This document shows, one piece after another, positions 22,661-31,702 of a stretch of DNA of 40,565 nt. The translations under genes and the position numbers were made by a program. The DNA lies in assembly GCA_017860135.1 (NCBI GenBank), contig JAFNAG010000016.1:1-40565 (forward strand), read 5' to 3'. How positions within the stretch are numbered: the first letter of the stretch is position 1; each line of letters begins with the position of its first letter. The DNA comes from Acidobacteriota bacterium. GTDB taxonomy: Bacteria; Acidobacteriota; UBA6911. The notes below the pieces were generated by a model that worked only from the letters and a program-made list of their open reading frames with translations, was not told the DNA's origin and searched no databases.

Positions 22661-22941
22661 GTTCAGACTGCAGCAGACTTCAAACCTCCGACCTCTGACT
22701 TCGGGCCGGTGGGCGGGGAGAGCAGGAGGGGGCGCGGCAGAGAGCCGCCAAAGGCGTCCGCAACAGCCTCATTCAACTTCCGATAATATATATTATGTCA
22801 ACTAGAAAGTCACCGGAAAAGGCCCCGGAACGGGACGGCGCAGCATCCCACACCCCGCCCATGCCGTAACTGTAAAATATTGTAAATAAAGATATTAATC
22901 GCTATTCTGAGTCTTCGAGTCTGAAGTCTGGCGGTCTGAGA
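22661..22941. repeat. CTGACTTC-type degenerate repeat arms flanking an AT-rich core
   Basis: ttcagactgcagcagacttcaaacctccgacctctgacttc on the left and inverted tctcagaccgccagacttcagactcgaagactcag on the right; core contains ATAATATATATTAT. Confidence 0.45.
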
Positions 22942-23003
22942 TGTGGTCCGGGAGGCGGGGGGATCTGCCGGCTCTCTTTTTCCGGCCTGAGGGGGTGAGC
23001 CTG

Positions 23004-23036
23004 AAAAAAAACGGCCTGGCAGACTTCCCCGCCAGA
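23004..23036 (-). terminator. Possible intrinsic terminator after the DUF151 gene
   Basis: Minus strand: CTGGCggggaagtctGCCAG gccg TTTTTTTT, just past the stop. Confidence 0.5.
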
Positions 23037-23044
23037 AGTGAATC

Positions 23045-23542
23045 TCACATCTTGTACTTGCCCAGATCCTCAGGGTTGAGGTTTTCCAGCCACTGACGGA
23101 TCTCTTCGGGCGAGCTGCGATCAGCGGACAAGGTAGTCGCGGATGTGCTGGCGGACTTGGTGATCACTTCATCGGTTACAAAGATCGGCGAATCGGTGCG
23201 CAAAGCCAGAGCGATTGCATCAGATGGTCTTGAATCCACGGTGATGATCTTTCCTGATACGTCGAGGAAGATCATTGCGTAAAACGTGTTGTCTTTGAGT
23301 TCGGTGACGACAATTTTTGTCACCTGAGCATCCAGATGGCCCAGGAGGATCTTGATCAGGTCGTGTGTCATGGGGCGCGGTGTGTCCACTTTTTCGATCT
23401 GCAGAGCGATCGCGTTCGCTTCGAAGATGCCGACCCAGATCGGGAGCAAGGTGTCGCTGGTGGTGTCCTGCAAAACGACGATCGGCGAGTTGGTCAGCGG
23501 ATCCATCATCAGACCTTTAATCTTGAACTCGATCTCTTTCAT
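23045..23542 (-). CDS. Bifunctional nuclease family (DUF151) protein
   Basis: LPIWVGIFEANAIALQIEKVDTPRPMTHDLI; DSRPSDAIALALRTDSPIFV. Confidence 0.92.
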   Translation of the reverse strand: MKEIEFKIKGLMMDPLTNSPIVVLQDTTSDTLLPIWVGIFEANAIALQIEKVDTPRPMTHDLIKILLGHLDAQVTKIVVTELKDNTFYAMIFLDVSGKIITVDSRPSDAIALALRTDSPIFVTDEVITKSASTSATTLSADRSSPEEIRQWLENLNPEDLGKYKM

Positions 23543-23555
23543 GCTCCCTCCGTCG

Positions 23556-24872
23556 TCAGCCGATCCAGGCGCCCTTCAAGCTGTTAGGACTGAATCCAGT
23601 GACCTCCACACTGACTATGCTACCCAGAAGGCTGTCCGGACCGTCAAAATTCACGATCCTGTTGTTGCTCATGCGGCCCGAGAGCCGGTAATTCGCCCGC
23701 GCGCCGCCCTCGGCAAGAACCTCCACCCGCTGCCCCAGGAACGCCGCATTCTTGTTGAATTGAATCAACTTCTGTTGTTCCTGGAGGCGCATCAGCCTTT
23801 CGCCCTTCTCCTCATGAGTAACATCGTCTGACAACATCAGAGCGGCCGTGCCGGGCCGGGGCGAGTACTTGAAGGAGAAGACACAGTCGTATTGTACCTC
23901 ATCGAGGAGGTGAAGAGTATCCCCAAAGTCGGCCGCCGTTTCCCCCGGAAAACCGACGATGATATCCGTGGAGACTGCGATCGCACGCCCCGACCGCCGG
24001 ATCTTGTGGACCGTCTCGAGGTACTTTTTGCGCGTATATCCCCGGCGCATCGCCCGCAGGATCCTGTCGGATCCTGATTGCACAGGCAGGTGCACGTGAT
24101 TGCAGACCTGCGGGCACGACGCGACCACATCGAGCAGCTCATCGTCAAAATAGTTGGGGTGTGGTGCCGTAAAGCGGATGCGTGAAAGCCCCGGCACCGA
24201 AGCGAGGTTGCGCAGCAATCCCGCAAAGGTGAGCCCGGCAGGAGACGGATCCCTGTAAGCATTCACGGTTTGTCCGAGAAGCACCAGTTCGATGTAACCC
24301 TGGCCGGCCAGGTCGGCGGCCTCACGGATGATGTTGCCGCTTTCGCGATCGCGCTGCCGGCCGCGAGTGAACGGGACCACGCAGAAACTGCAGTTGCGGT
24401 CGCATCCCTCGCTGATGGTGATGCCGGCGCGCCACCGGCTTTCGCGCAGCACGAAAGAAGTCTCCAGCGGCTCCGGATCGTCATCCATGCGCAGGTCGAC
24501 GGCAGGCGTCCGGGTCTCCTGCGCCCGTGCGACCAGGCTGCTCATCACGTGACCCTTCTGCGGCCCGGCCAGCACGTCCACGAACGGAGCTTTCTTGAGC
24601 AGCCGATTCCCTTCCAGCTGCGCCATGCAGCCGGCGACGCCGATGATCAGATCCTGGCGCGAAGTTTTCCAGCCCTTGATCTCGCCAAGCCGCCCATAGA
24701 CTTTCTGGACCGCCTTCTCGCGCACGCTGCAGGTGTTCAGAATGATCACATCCGCTCCCGCGGCATCTCTCGCGGGTTCCATACCCGCGTTCTGCAGGTT
24801 GCCGGCGATTTTCTCGGAATCCAGTTCGTTCATCTGGCATCCGAATGTCTCGATGAAATACTTCTTTGCCAT
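23556..24872 (-). CDS. miaB: tRNA-2-methylthio-N6-dimethylallyladenosine synthase
   Basis: MAKKYFIETFGCQMNELDSEKIAG; radical SAM CDRNCSFCVVPFTRGRQRDR; TRAM-like C-terminus. Confidence 0.95.
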   Translation of the reverse strand: MAKKYFIETFGCQMNELDSEKIAGNLQNAGMEPARDAAGADVIILNTCSVREKAVQKVYGRLGEIKGWKTSRQDLIIGVAGCMAQLEGNRLLKKAPFVDVLAGPQKGHVMSSLVARAQETRTPAVDLRMDDDPEPLETSFVLRESRWRAGITISEGCDRNCSFCVVPFTRGRQRDRESGNIIREAADLAGQGYIELVLLGQTVNAYRDPSPAGLTFAGLLRNLASVPGLSRIRFTAPHPNYFDDELLDVVASCPQVCNHVHLPVQSGSDRILRAMRRGYTRKKYLETVHKIRRSGRAIAVSTDIIVGFPGETAADFGDTLHLLDEVQYDCVFSFKYSPRPGTAALMLSDDVTHEEKGERLMRLQEQQKLIQFNKNAAFLGQRVEVLAEGGARANYRLSGRMSNNRIVNFDGPDSLLGSIVSVEVTGFSPNSLKGAWIG

Positions 24873-24874
24873 GC

Positions 24875-26605
24875 TTACGCCCGTGATTCCTTCCTGTTCC
24901 CCCTGCCGGCTGCGTGCAGGAACATTTCCCTGGCATGCCGCCGTGTTGTTTCCGTGATCACTTCTCCTCCCATCATCCGCGCCAGTTCCTCGACGCGCGC
25001 CGCCTCGTCCAGGCGCCCGGCAAACGTTTCGGTCCGCCCGTCCACCGTCTCCTTGGTCACCCGGAAATGCTCCCTGGCAAAGGCCGCGATCTGCGGCAAA
25101 TGGGTTACGCACAGAACCTGGCTCCCGGCAGCTGCCTGGCGAAGCTTCTTTCCCACCACTTCGGCCACGCGCCCGCCGATCCCGGCGTCGATTTCGTCGA
25201 ACACAAGGGTTTTTCCGGCTTCGTCCCCTCCGCACAGGGTCTTGATGGCAAGCATGATGCGGGAAAGCTCCCCGCCCGAAGCGATGCGCGCCAGCGGTCT
25301 CATTTCCTCCCCCACATTCGGAGCCAGCAGTAACTCCACCTGATCCACCCCTTCGGGTCCGCAATATCCGGGGATGCGGCCCTGCGCCTGGGCTCCTCCC
25401 GGCCGGTCTTTCGGGTGAAACCTCACGGACAGCTCGGTCTTTTCCATCGCCAGTGCCTGAAATTCCCTGCCGATTTCGCGCTCAAGGCGCGCCGCATCCT
25501 TGCGCCGCTTCGAGGAAAGACGCTCGGCGCGATCGAGGTACTGCTTAAGGCCGGCTTCCAGCTCCGCGGCGAGTTTCGCGGAGCTTTCATCCGACATCGT
25601 GAGCTCTTCCAGGCGGCAGCCGGCCTCGTCGGCAAACGCGAGGACCTCCTCGGTGGATTTTCCGTATTTCGCCGTCAACCGCTCCAGTTCGGCAAGCCGC
25701 CTTTCCACTTGGTCGAGCCGTTCCGGGCTGAAGTCCATGCCGCCCGCATAATCGCGCAGCACGAAAGACAGATCTTCCATCCGGTACAAGCCCTCCCGCA
25801 GAGCATCCAGATGGACAGCCAGGCCGGGATCGAATCCCGACAGCTGTTCCAGGACACGTGCCAGGCGGCCGGTCTGTCCGAGAATCGACTTCTCCCCTTC
25901 ATAGAGCAGCCCGTATGCCTCGTGCGCCCAGGCAAAAACTTTTTCCCGGTTGCTGAGCAGCGAGCGTTCGTTGTCCAGGAGTTCCTTCTCCCCGGGCCGG
26001 AGCCCGGCGCGGCGGATTTCCTCCACCTGGAAACGCAGGATATCCAGAAGCCGGCAGCGTTCCTGCTCGTCCATTGCCAGTGCGTCGAGCTTCCGGGCCG
26101 TGTCCTTCAGCCGTGAGTAGTCCGCGCGAAGTCCGCCCACCGCAGCTTCGTTGCCGCCGAAGCGGTCCAGCCACTCAAGGTGCGAGGAAAGATCGAGAAG
26201 GGCCTGGTGGTCCTGCTGGCCGTGGATGTCGCTGAGGGTCCCGCCGATCGCTTTAAGGAGGGCCAGCGTCGCCAGGTTGTTGTTGATGAACACGCGGCTG
26301 CGCCCGCCGGCAGTGATCTCGCGGCGGATCACGAGCGAGTCTTCTCCGACATCCATGCCGGCGGCACCGAGCTGTTCGCGGATCCTGGGGTTTTCCACGG
26401 AAAAAACCCCCTCGAGAATCGCGACATCGCAGTTGGCGCGCACCATTTCCTGGGACGAGCGCCCGCCGATCAACAGGCCGAACGCGTCGACGATGATGGA
26501 TTTGCCGGAACCGGTCTCACCGGTCAGCACTGTCAGGCCTTCCCCGAAATCGATCCCCAGATTCCGGATGAGCGCAAAATCGCGGATTCTCAGGTATCGA
26601 AGCAT
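24875..26605 (-). CDS. recN: DNA repair protein RecN
   Basis: MLRYLRIRDFALIRNLGIDFGEGLTVLTGETGSGKSIIVDA; LARIASGGELSRIMLAIK; VFDEIDAGIGG. Confidence 0.95.
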   Translation of the reverse strand: MLRYLRIRDFALIRNLGIDFGEGLTVLTGETGSGKSIIVDAFGLLIGGRSSQEMVRANCDVAILEGVFSVENPRIREQLGAAGMDVGEDSLVIRREITAGGRSRVFINNNLATLALLKAIGGTLSDIHGQQDHQALLDLSSHLEWLDRFGGNEAAVGGLRADYSRLKDTARKLDALAMDEQERCRLLDILRFQVEEIRRAGLRPGEKELLDNERSLLSNREKVFAWAHEAYGLLYEGEKSILGQTGRLARVLEQLSGFDPGLAVHLDALREGLYRMEDLSFVLRDYAGGMDFSPERLDQVERRLAELERLTAKYGKSTEEVLAFADEAGCRLEELTMSDESSAKLAAELEAGLKQYLDRAERLSSKRRKDAARLEREIGREFQALAMEKTELSVRFHPKDRPGGAQAQGRIPGYCGPEGVDQVELLLAPNVGEEMRPLARIASGGELSRIMLAIKTLCGGDEAGKTLVFDEIDAGIGGRVAEVVGKKLRQAAAGSQVLCVTHLPQIAAFAREHFRVTKETVDGRTETFAGRLDEAARVEELARMMGGEVITETTRRHAREMFLHAAGRGNRKESRA

Positions 26606-26792
26606 GATTGTGCCTCCCGGGACCGCACCTGCAGGACAGAAGACAGGCTGCCCGATTTCCGCGGATGGAGTTTTCCGCCCGGCAGCAATGGGGAAAATGA
26701 CGCAAGCAGAATCGCTTCCATAGGTCGTATAATCGCTCTTTCAGTGTAGCACATCCTGGAAGCCCCGGGCGCTGCCGGCCCGAAAGCGGCAG

Positions 26793-27042
26793 CAATCGGA
26801 AGTGAGACTCAACCCAGGAGAATCTGTCGATTATCATTTGTCAAATGTCATTTGGGGGCCCGGCAGGTTGGCTCTGTGCTCGGGTACTTCACGCGCTCCG
26901 AACACGATCAGGACGGCACGGACCGAAGGTTTGCAGCGGCCAGATGACAAATGACCATTGACCATTGATACATTCTTTTATCGTTGATCGTTGCGCGACC
27001 TGAATTTTGCGAGCATTGAGCCTCACACTTCCGATTGCACCC
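26793..27042 (-). repeat. Dispersed palindromic element, copy B (opposite orientation to copy A)
   Basis: caatcggaagtgagactcaa...atcatttgtcaaatgtcatttgg and atgacaaatgaccattgaccattgatacattc...ctcacacttccgattgcacc; flanked by cccgaaagcggcag (26779-26792) / cccgaaagcgacag (27043-27056). Confidence 0.75.
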
Positions 27043-27142
27043 CCCGAAAGCGACAGCGGCGGGAGCCGGGCAAGGGCCAAGGAACCGGCATCGAAGTGGC
27101 CATTGACCCGCGGCCGGATTTCGATATCCTGTCAACTCAAAG

Positions 27143-27168
27143 GCGATAGCGATCGCGGTACCGATGCC
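27143..27168 (-). repeat. Short hexanucleotide-periodic repeat
   Basis: Reverse complement reads ggcatc ggtacc gcgatc gctatc gc; same pattern as 34378-34425. Confidence 0.5.
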
Positions 27169-27217
27169 GGAGTTCGCGTCGGCTTCCGCCGGTATCGCGG
27201 AGTTCTGCCTTATAGGT

Positions 27218-27246
27218 TTGACATCACCTGTAAGCTGTGATACTTC
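27218..27246 (+). promoter_or_regulatory. Candidate promoter for the tol cluster (TTGACA-17-TACTTC)
   Basis: ttgaca tcacctgtaagctgtga tacttc upstream of tolQ; weak -10. Confidence 0.4.
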
Positions 27247-27354
27247 TTCGCGTTACCGTATTGCTGACGCTGCTTGACACGGGAGGATCTCATCATTCCA
27301 TACCTGACCTGGTTCCTGGCATTTCAGGCCGACGCCCCTGGCGCCGGCAGCATC

Positions 27355-28032
27355 ATGGATCTGGTTTTCCGCACAGGTCCGTTTGCATCCGCAATTCTGG
27401 CCATCCTGCTGCTCTTCTCATTGATCTCCTGGACCATCATGGTGCGCAAGTGGCTCAGCTTCCACCAGATCGACAACCAGAGCCGCGGCTTCGTCGCGGT
27501 GTTCCGGAAAAGCTCGCGGCTGAGCGAGGTGAGTACAGCCTGTGAACACTACCGCGGGTCACCCCTGTCCGGGATATTTACCGCCGGATACCAGGAGCTC
27601 AACGCGCAGCTTCAGAGTTCGAAGCCCAGGGAAACCGCCACGAATCCGGGTCATCCGGTTTTGACCGAGAGGAACATCGCCGGGATCCAGCGTTCCCTGC
27701 AGCGGGCGGCCGCCGCCGAACTCTCGGTCATGGAGCGCAACATGAGCTGGCTGGCGACCACCGCGTCGGCCACCCCGTTCATCGGCCTGCTGGGAACGGT
27801 GATCGGCATCATCGACGCATTCATGGGCCTCGGATTCGAGAAAACCGCATCCATTCAGGCGGTGGCGCCCGGGATCGCCGAAGCGCTGATCGCCACGGCG
27901 GCCGGCCTGTTTGCCGCGATCCCCGCGGTTGTGGGGTACAATCAGTTTGTGCACAGGATCAAGAATGTCGCCTCCGAGATGGACGACTTCTCGACTGAGT
28001 TTCTGAACCTGATTGAGAGGAGCTTCGGATAA
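27355..28032 (+). CDS. tolQ: TolQ/ExbB-type proton channel
   Basis: WLATTASATPFIGLLGTVIGIIDAFMGLG...APGIAEALIATAAGLFAAIPAVVGYN; first gene of tol cluster. Start chosen at MDLVFRTGPF. Confidence 0.92.
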   Translation: MDLVFRTGPFASAILAILLLFSLISWTIMVRKWLSFHQIDNQSRGFVAVFRKSSRLSEVSTACEHYRGSPLSGIFTAGYQELNAQLQSSKPRETATNPGHPVLTERNIAGIQRSLQRAAAAELSVMERNMSWLATTASATPFIGLLGTVIGIIDAFMGLGFEKTASIQAVAPGIAEALIATAAGLFAAIPAVVGYNQFVHRIKNVASEMDDFSTEFLNLIERSFG

Positions 28033-28457
28033 TGGCATTCACGACCCAGCAGGGACGGACCGCGACGTCGTTGTCGGAGATCAACGTCACCCCGCTCGTG
28101 GATGTCATGCTCGTCCTGCTCATCATCTTCATGGTGACCGCTCCCATCCTCCAGACCGGTGTGGACGTCCAGCTGCCGGAGACACGGACCGCAACTGAAA
28201 CCAATCCCGCTGAGAACGTCGTCCTTTCCATCAGCCGCGAAGGAATCCTGTACTACAACTCAGATGTCGTAAACCTTTTCGATATCGCCGCGCGTCTGAA
28301 GAAGGACATGAAAAGCCCGAAGGATCCAGTGTTTTTGCGCGCCGACAAGGACATCACCTGGAAGTCGATCGTGTCGGTGATCGAACAGGTGCGCGGTGCC
28401 GGGTTCACAGAGCTGAAACTCGTCACGAAGCCTTTTGTAGAGCCAAGGAAGAGATAG
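28032..28457 (+). CDS. tolR: TolR/ExbD-type protein
   Basis: LSEINVTPLVDVMLVLLIIFMVTAPILQTGVDVQLP; TAATG overlap with tolQ. Confidence 0.93.
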   Translation: MAFTTQQGRTATSLSEINVTPLVDVMLVLLIIFMVTAPILQTGVDVQLPETRTATETNPAENVVLSISREGILYYNSDVVNLFDIAARLKKDMKSPKDPVFLRADKDITWKSIVSVIEQVRGAGFTELKLVTKPFVEPRKR

Positions 28458-28467
28458 TAACGGAGCC

Positions 28468-29283
28468 ATGAACCGTAACCCGCCGCGAGGAACATTGCTG
28501 CAGTTGCCCCTCATGCAGGAGCGCTACGGGAGCGCGTTTCTCGCATCCATCTGCGTCCACCTGCTGCTCCTGTCCTTCGTGCTTTTCGCACCGCTGCTTT
28601 TCCCCTCGCGCACTCCGATCCTGCTCGGGACCGGCCCGGGAGGAGGCTCGGGCGGGGATTCCTATACCGTGGGAGTTGCCGACGACCTTGGCGGAGGAGC
28701 CGGCTTGTTCAAGCCGGCGCTGACACCGCAGCCCCCTGCGCTTCCCGTCGAAAAGCCTGCCAAGAAAGACACGAGTCAGGACCTCGCCAGGGCAGTGCCC
28801 ATCCCGGACGCGGCCAAGCCGAAGAAATCGACCGCACCGGCCGCGGCGAAAGCCTCCAAGGCAGTGGAGCCGGCGGCCTCGAAAGTCATCCCGGTCGAAG
28901 GGGCCCAGGGGGCCGGCGGCTCCGGCGGCAGGTCCGGCGGATCGGGCGGCGGCGCCGGGGGGGGCACCGGCGTTTCGATCGGATCGGGATCGGGCGGACT
29001 GGTCGATTCCTGGTATGCGCGCGTGGTGGAGGCTCGGGTTAGCCAGGCCTGGATCAAGCCGGTCGGAATCCAGCAGCGCATTGAAATCGTCTACAGCTTT
29101 CTGGTGGCGGATACCGGGCGCATTTACGACATCAAGCTGGAAAAGACTTCGGGGAACGAAGCGCTGGACCTGGCGGCCCGCCGCGCCATCCTTGCGTCGG
29201 ATCCGCTGCTGGCGCCGCCGCCCGAATTGCGCGGCAGGCCATTACAGTTTGTATGCCAGTTCGTCTATCCGCCTAACCTGTGA
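28468..29283 (+). CDS. tolA: TolA/TonB-like energy transducer with Gly/Ser-rich linker
   Basis: Single N-terminal TM, Pro/Ala/Lys then Gly-rich linker, TonB-like C-terminus (YDIKLEKTSGNEALDLAARRAI); position between tolR and tolB. Confidence 0.82.
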   Translation: MNRNPPRGTLLQLPLMQERYGSAFLASICVHLLLLSFVLFAPLLFPSRTPILLGTGPGGGSGGDSYTVGVADDLGGGAGLFKPALTPQPPALPVEKPAKKDTSQDLARAVPIPDAAKPKKSTAPAAAKASKAVEPAASKVIPVEGAQGAGGSGGRSGGSGGGAGGGTGVSIGSGSGGLVDSWYARVVEARVSQAWIKPVGIQQRIEIVYSFLVADTGRIYDIKLEKTSGNEALDLAARRAILASDPLLAPPPELRGRPLQFVCQFVYPPNL

Positions 29284-29304
29284 TCATCATGAGCAAGGAG
29301 TGAG

Positions 29305-30645
29305 ATGCACGCGAGAAAACTGCTGATTGCAGCCCTGTTGTTCACAACCGCCCTGATTCTCCATCACCGGCAAGGGCAATCCCAGTTCACAATCCGGCCG
29401 ACGGCACAGGAAGAACTGATCCTGGCCGTGCCGGATGTCCAGCCATCGCGGCCCGAGCAGGCGTCCGATCTGGCCCAGGTGCTGAAGACGTTCAACGATG
29501 TGCTCTGGGCTGACCTTAAGTTCTCGGGTTTTTTCACGATACCGAGCAAGAGCTTCTACCCGCCCCAGCCGATCGTGCGCACCGAAGACATCAACTATGA
29601 CGCCTGGAGCGTGCTGCCGTTCCAGCTGAGTTTTATGGCTGCAGGAACCCTGGAGCTGGATGGGGGAATCCTGCGCGCCGAGCTGCGCATCGTAGATATG
29701 AAGCAGCGGTCGATGAGTTTCGGACAGCGCATCTCAGGCGACTCGGACCAGGTCCGTTCGATCGCGCATCGGTGGGCGGATGAAGTCGTGTACAAGCTCA
29801 CGGCCGGGGCATCGCGCGGCATCGCTTCAACAAAGATCGCGTACACATCGCGCCGCGGCGCGGCCAAAGAGATCTACACGATGGACTACGATGGCTACGA
29901 CACTCGCCCCTTCACGCGCAACGGATCGCTGAATCTCTTCCCGTCCTGGGCGCCGGACAATTCCAAGCTTGCATTCGTCAGCTATCGGACGGGCAAGCCG
30001 CAACTCAACATTCACTCCTATGTGGATGGATCACGTCTTCCCTTCCCGATTTTCAACTCGATGACTTCCACCCCCGTCATTGCGCCCGACGGCAACCGCC
30101 TGGCCTTCACCATGAGTGATGCCAAGGGAAACCTGGACATTTACATTTCCAGACTGGATGGCACCGAACGGCGCAACATCACCAACAGCCCCGCCGTCAA
30201 TACTTCGCCGACCTGGGCGCCATCAGGCAACCAGATCGCTTTCATTTCCAATCGCGGAGGCACCCCGCAGATTTACATCTGCGACACCGACGGCGCCAAT
30301 ATCAGGCGCATCGTCAAAGAAGGGGGTGACGCCGATTCCCCCGCCTGGTCGCCCGATGGGAGGCTGATTGCCTTCCACTGGAAGCCACGCATGGCAGAAA
30401 ACTACGACATCTTCATCGCGGAAGTCAGCAGCGCCAGGATCTGGCAGCTGACGAGCGATTCGGGAAGCAACGAGTCCCCCTCCTGGGCTCCGGACGGCCG
30501 CCACATCGCGTTTCAATCGAGCCGGAGCGGAAGCGATCAGATTTACATCATGCTCGCGGAGACAAACAGCCGGGAAATCCGGATGGTGACCAGCCAGGGA
30601 GCCAACACGAGTCCGGCTTGGGGAGGCTACGTGCGCAGAGATTGA
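29305..30645 (+). CDS. tolB: Tol-Pal system beta-propeller TolB
   Basis: Repeated SPxWSPDG/FxSNRxGxxQIYI propeller motifs. Confidence 0.93.
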   Translation: MHARKLLIAALLFTTALILHHRQGQSQFTIRPTAQEELILAVPDVQPSRPEQASDLAQVLKTFNDVLWADLKFSGFFTIPSKSFYPPQPIVRTEDINYDAWSVLPFQLSFMAAGTLELDGGILRAELRIVDMKQRSMSFGQRISGDSDQVRSIAHRWADEVVYKLTAGASRGIASTKIAYTSRRGAAKEIYTMDYDGYDTRPFTRNGSLNLFPSWAPDNSKLAFVSYRTGKPQLNIHSYVDGSRLPFPIFNSMTSTPVIAPDGNRLAFTMSDAKGNLDIYISRLDGTERRNITNSPAVNTSPTWAPSGNQIAFISNRGGTPQIYICDTDGANIRRIVKEGGDADSPAWSPDGRLIAFHWKPRMAENYDIFIAEVSSARIWQLTSDSGSNESPSWAPDGRHIAFQSSRSGSDQIYIMLAETNSREIRMVTSQGANTSPAWGGYVRRD

Positions 30646-30682
30646 ATCTTGCGTTGCTTTTGGGCTGAATTCGAGTGCTTTA

Positions 30683-30713
30683 TTGACATCGCAAAAGACG
30701 CGTGTGCTATATT
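30683..30713 (+). promoter_or_regulatory. Candidate promoter upstream of pal (TTGACA-19-TATATT)
   Basis: ttgaca tcgcaaaagacgcgtgtgc tatatt; non-optimal 19-bp spacer. Confidence 0.45.
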
Positions 30714-30796
30714 ATTTTGTGGGGCTCATGCATATTCCGTCGCTGCGTAGAATTTAGACATTGAGACACTTTAAGTATCCGAAGGAGGCCCATCTG

Positions 30797-31564
30797 ATGA
30801 AAAAACCTCTGTACACGCTGGCCGTCATCGCTCTCCTGCTCGCGGGCATCGCCGTTACCGGCACCGGGTGTGCCAAGAAAGCCTCCGCCCCACCGCCGGC
30901 AGCAACGTCCACGACTCCCGCGGCTGACGTACCGGCAACCCCTCCGGCGCCGACCATCAGCCTGACTGCCACGCCGGCCGCCGTAGAACGCGGACAGTCC
31001 ACAACGATCTCCTGGCGGACCACCAATGCCACTGAGGTCTCCATCGACGGCGGGATCGGGACCGTGGAAGCGAGCGGGACGCGTACCGTCGCACCGTCCG
31101 CGTCGACGACCTTCCGCGCACGCGCGGCAGGACCGGGCGGCACCGCCAACGCCGAGGTGCGCATCACCGTCACCGAACCTGCGGATGTAGTTCCACCGAC
31201 GACCCGGAAACTGACCGATGCGGAGTGGTTCCCTTCGACCATCAAAGATGCCTTCTTCAACTACGACGAGTACGACATTCGCCCGGACGCGCGGGAAGCC
31301 CTGATCGGCAACAGCCAGGCACTCGGCGAACGGCGCAACATTCCGGTGCTGATCGAAGGGCATTGCGACGAGCGCGGATCCGAGAAATACAACCTGGCCC
31401 TCGGAGAAAAACGCGCTTCCGCCGCCAGGGATTTTCTTGTTGCGCGGGGAATCGATCCGGCCCGGATCGAGACGGTCAGTCTCGGCGAAGAGCGTCCGTT
31501 CGCACAGGGACACGACGAAGCCTCGTGGCAGCTGAACCGGCGCGCGCATTTCGTGATGCGCTGA
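30797..31564 (+). CDS. pal: Peptidoglycan-associated lipoprotein with inserted Ig-like region
   Basis: Lipobox VTGTGC; C-terminal OmpA-like EGHCDERGSEKYNLALGEKRASAARDFLVARGI; GGAGG RBS. Confidence 0.9.
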   Translation: MKKPLYTLAVIALLLAGIAVTGTGCAKKASAPPPAATSTTPAADVPATPPAPTISLTATPAAVERGQSTTISWRTTNATEVSIDGGIGTVEASGTRTVAPSASTTFRARAAGPGGTANAEVRITVTEPADVVPPTTRKLTDAEWFPSTIKDAFFNYDEYDIRPDAREALIGNSQALGERRNIPVLIEGHCDERGSEKYNLALGEKRASAARDFLVARGIDPARIETVSLGEERPFAQGHDEASWQLNRRAHFVMR

Positions 31565-31702
31565 GGATCGTGCGCAAACTGCTGCAAACGGCCGGAGGAG
31601 GATGCGGTGGGGCACCTGTCTCCGGCCTTGCTTTGTCCGGCTGCCTGCAGCACACTCGGGCCGGAAAAGAATTATAAATCGATCATTCCGGGAGGGTATC
31701 CC

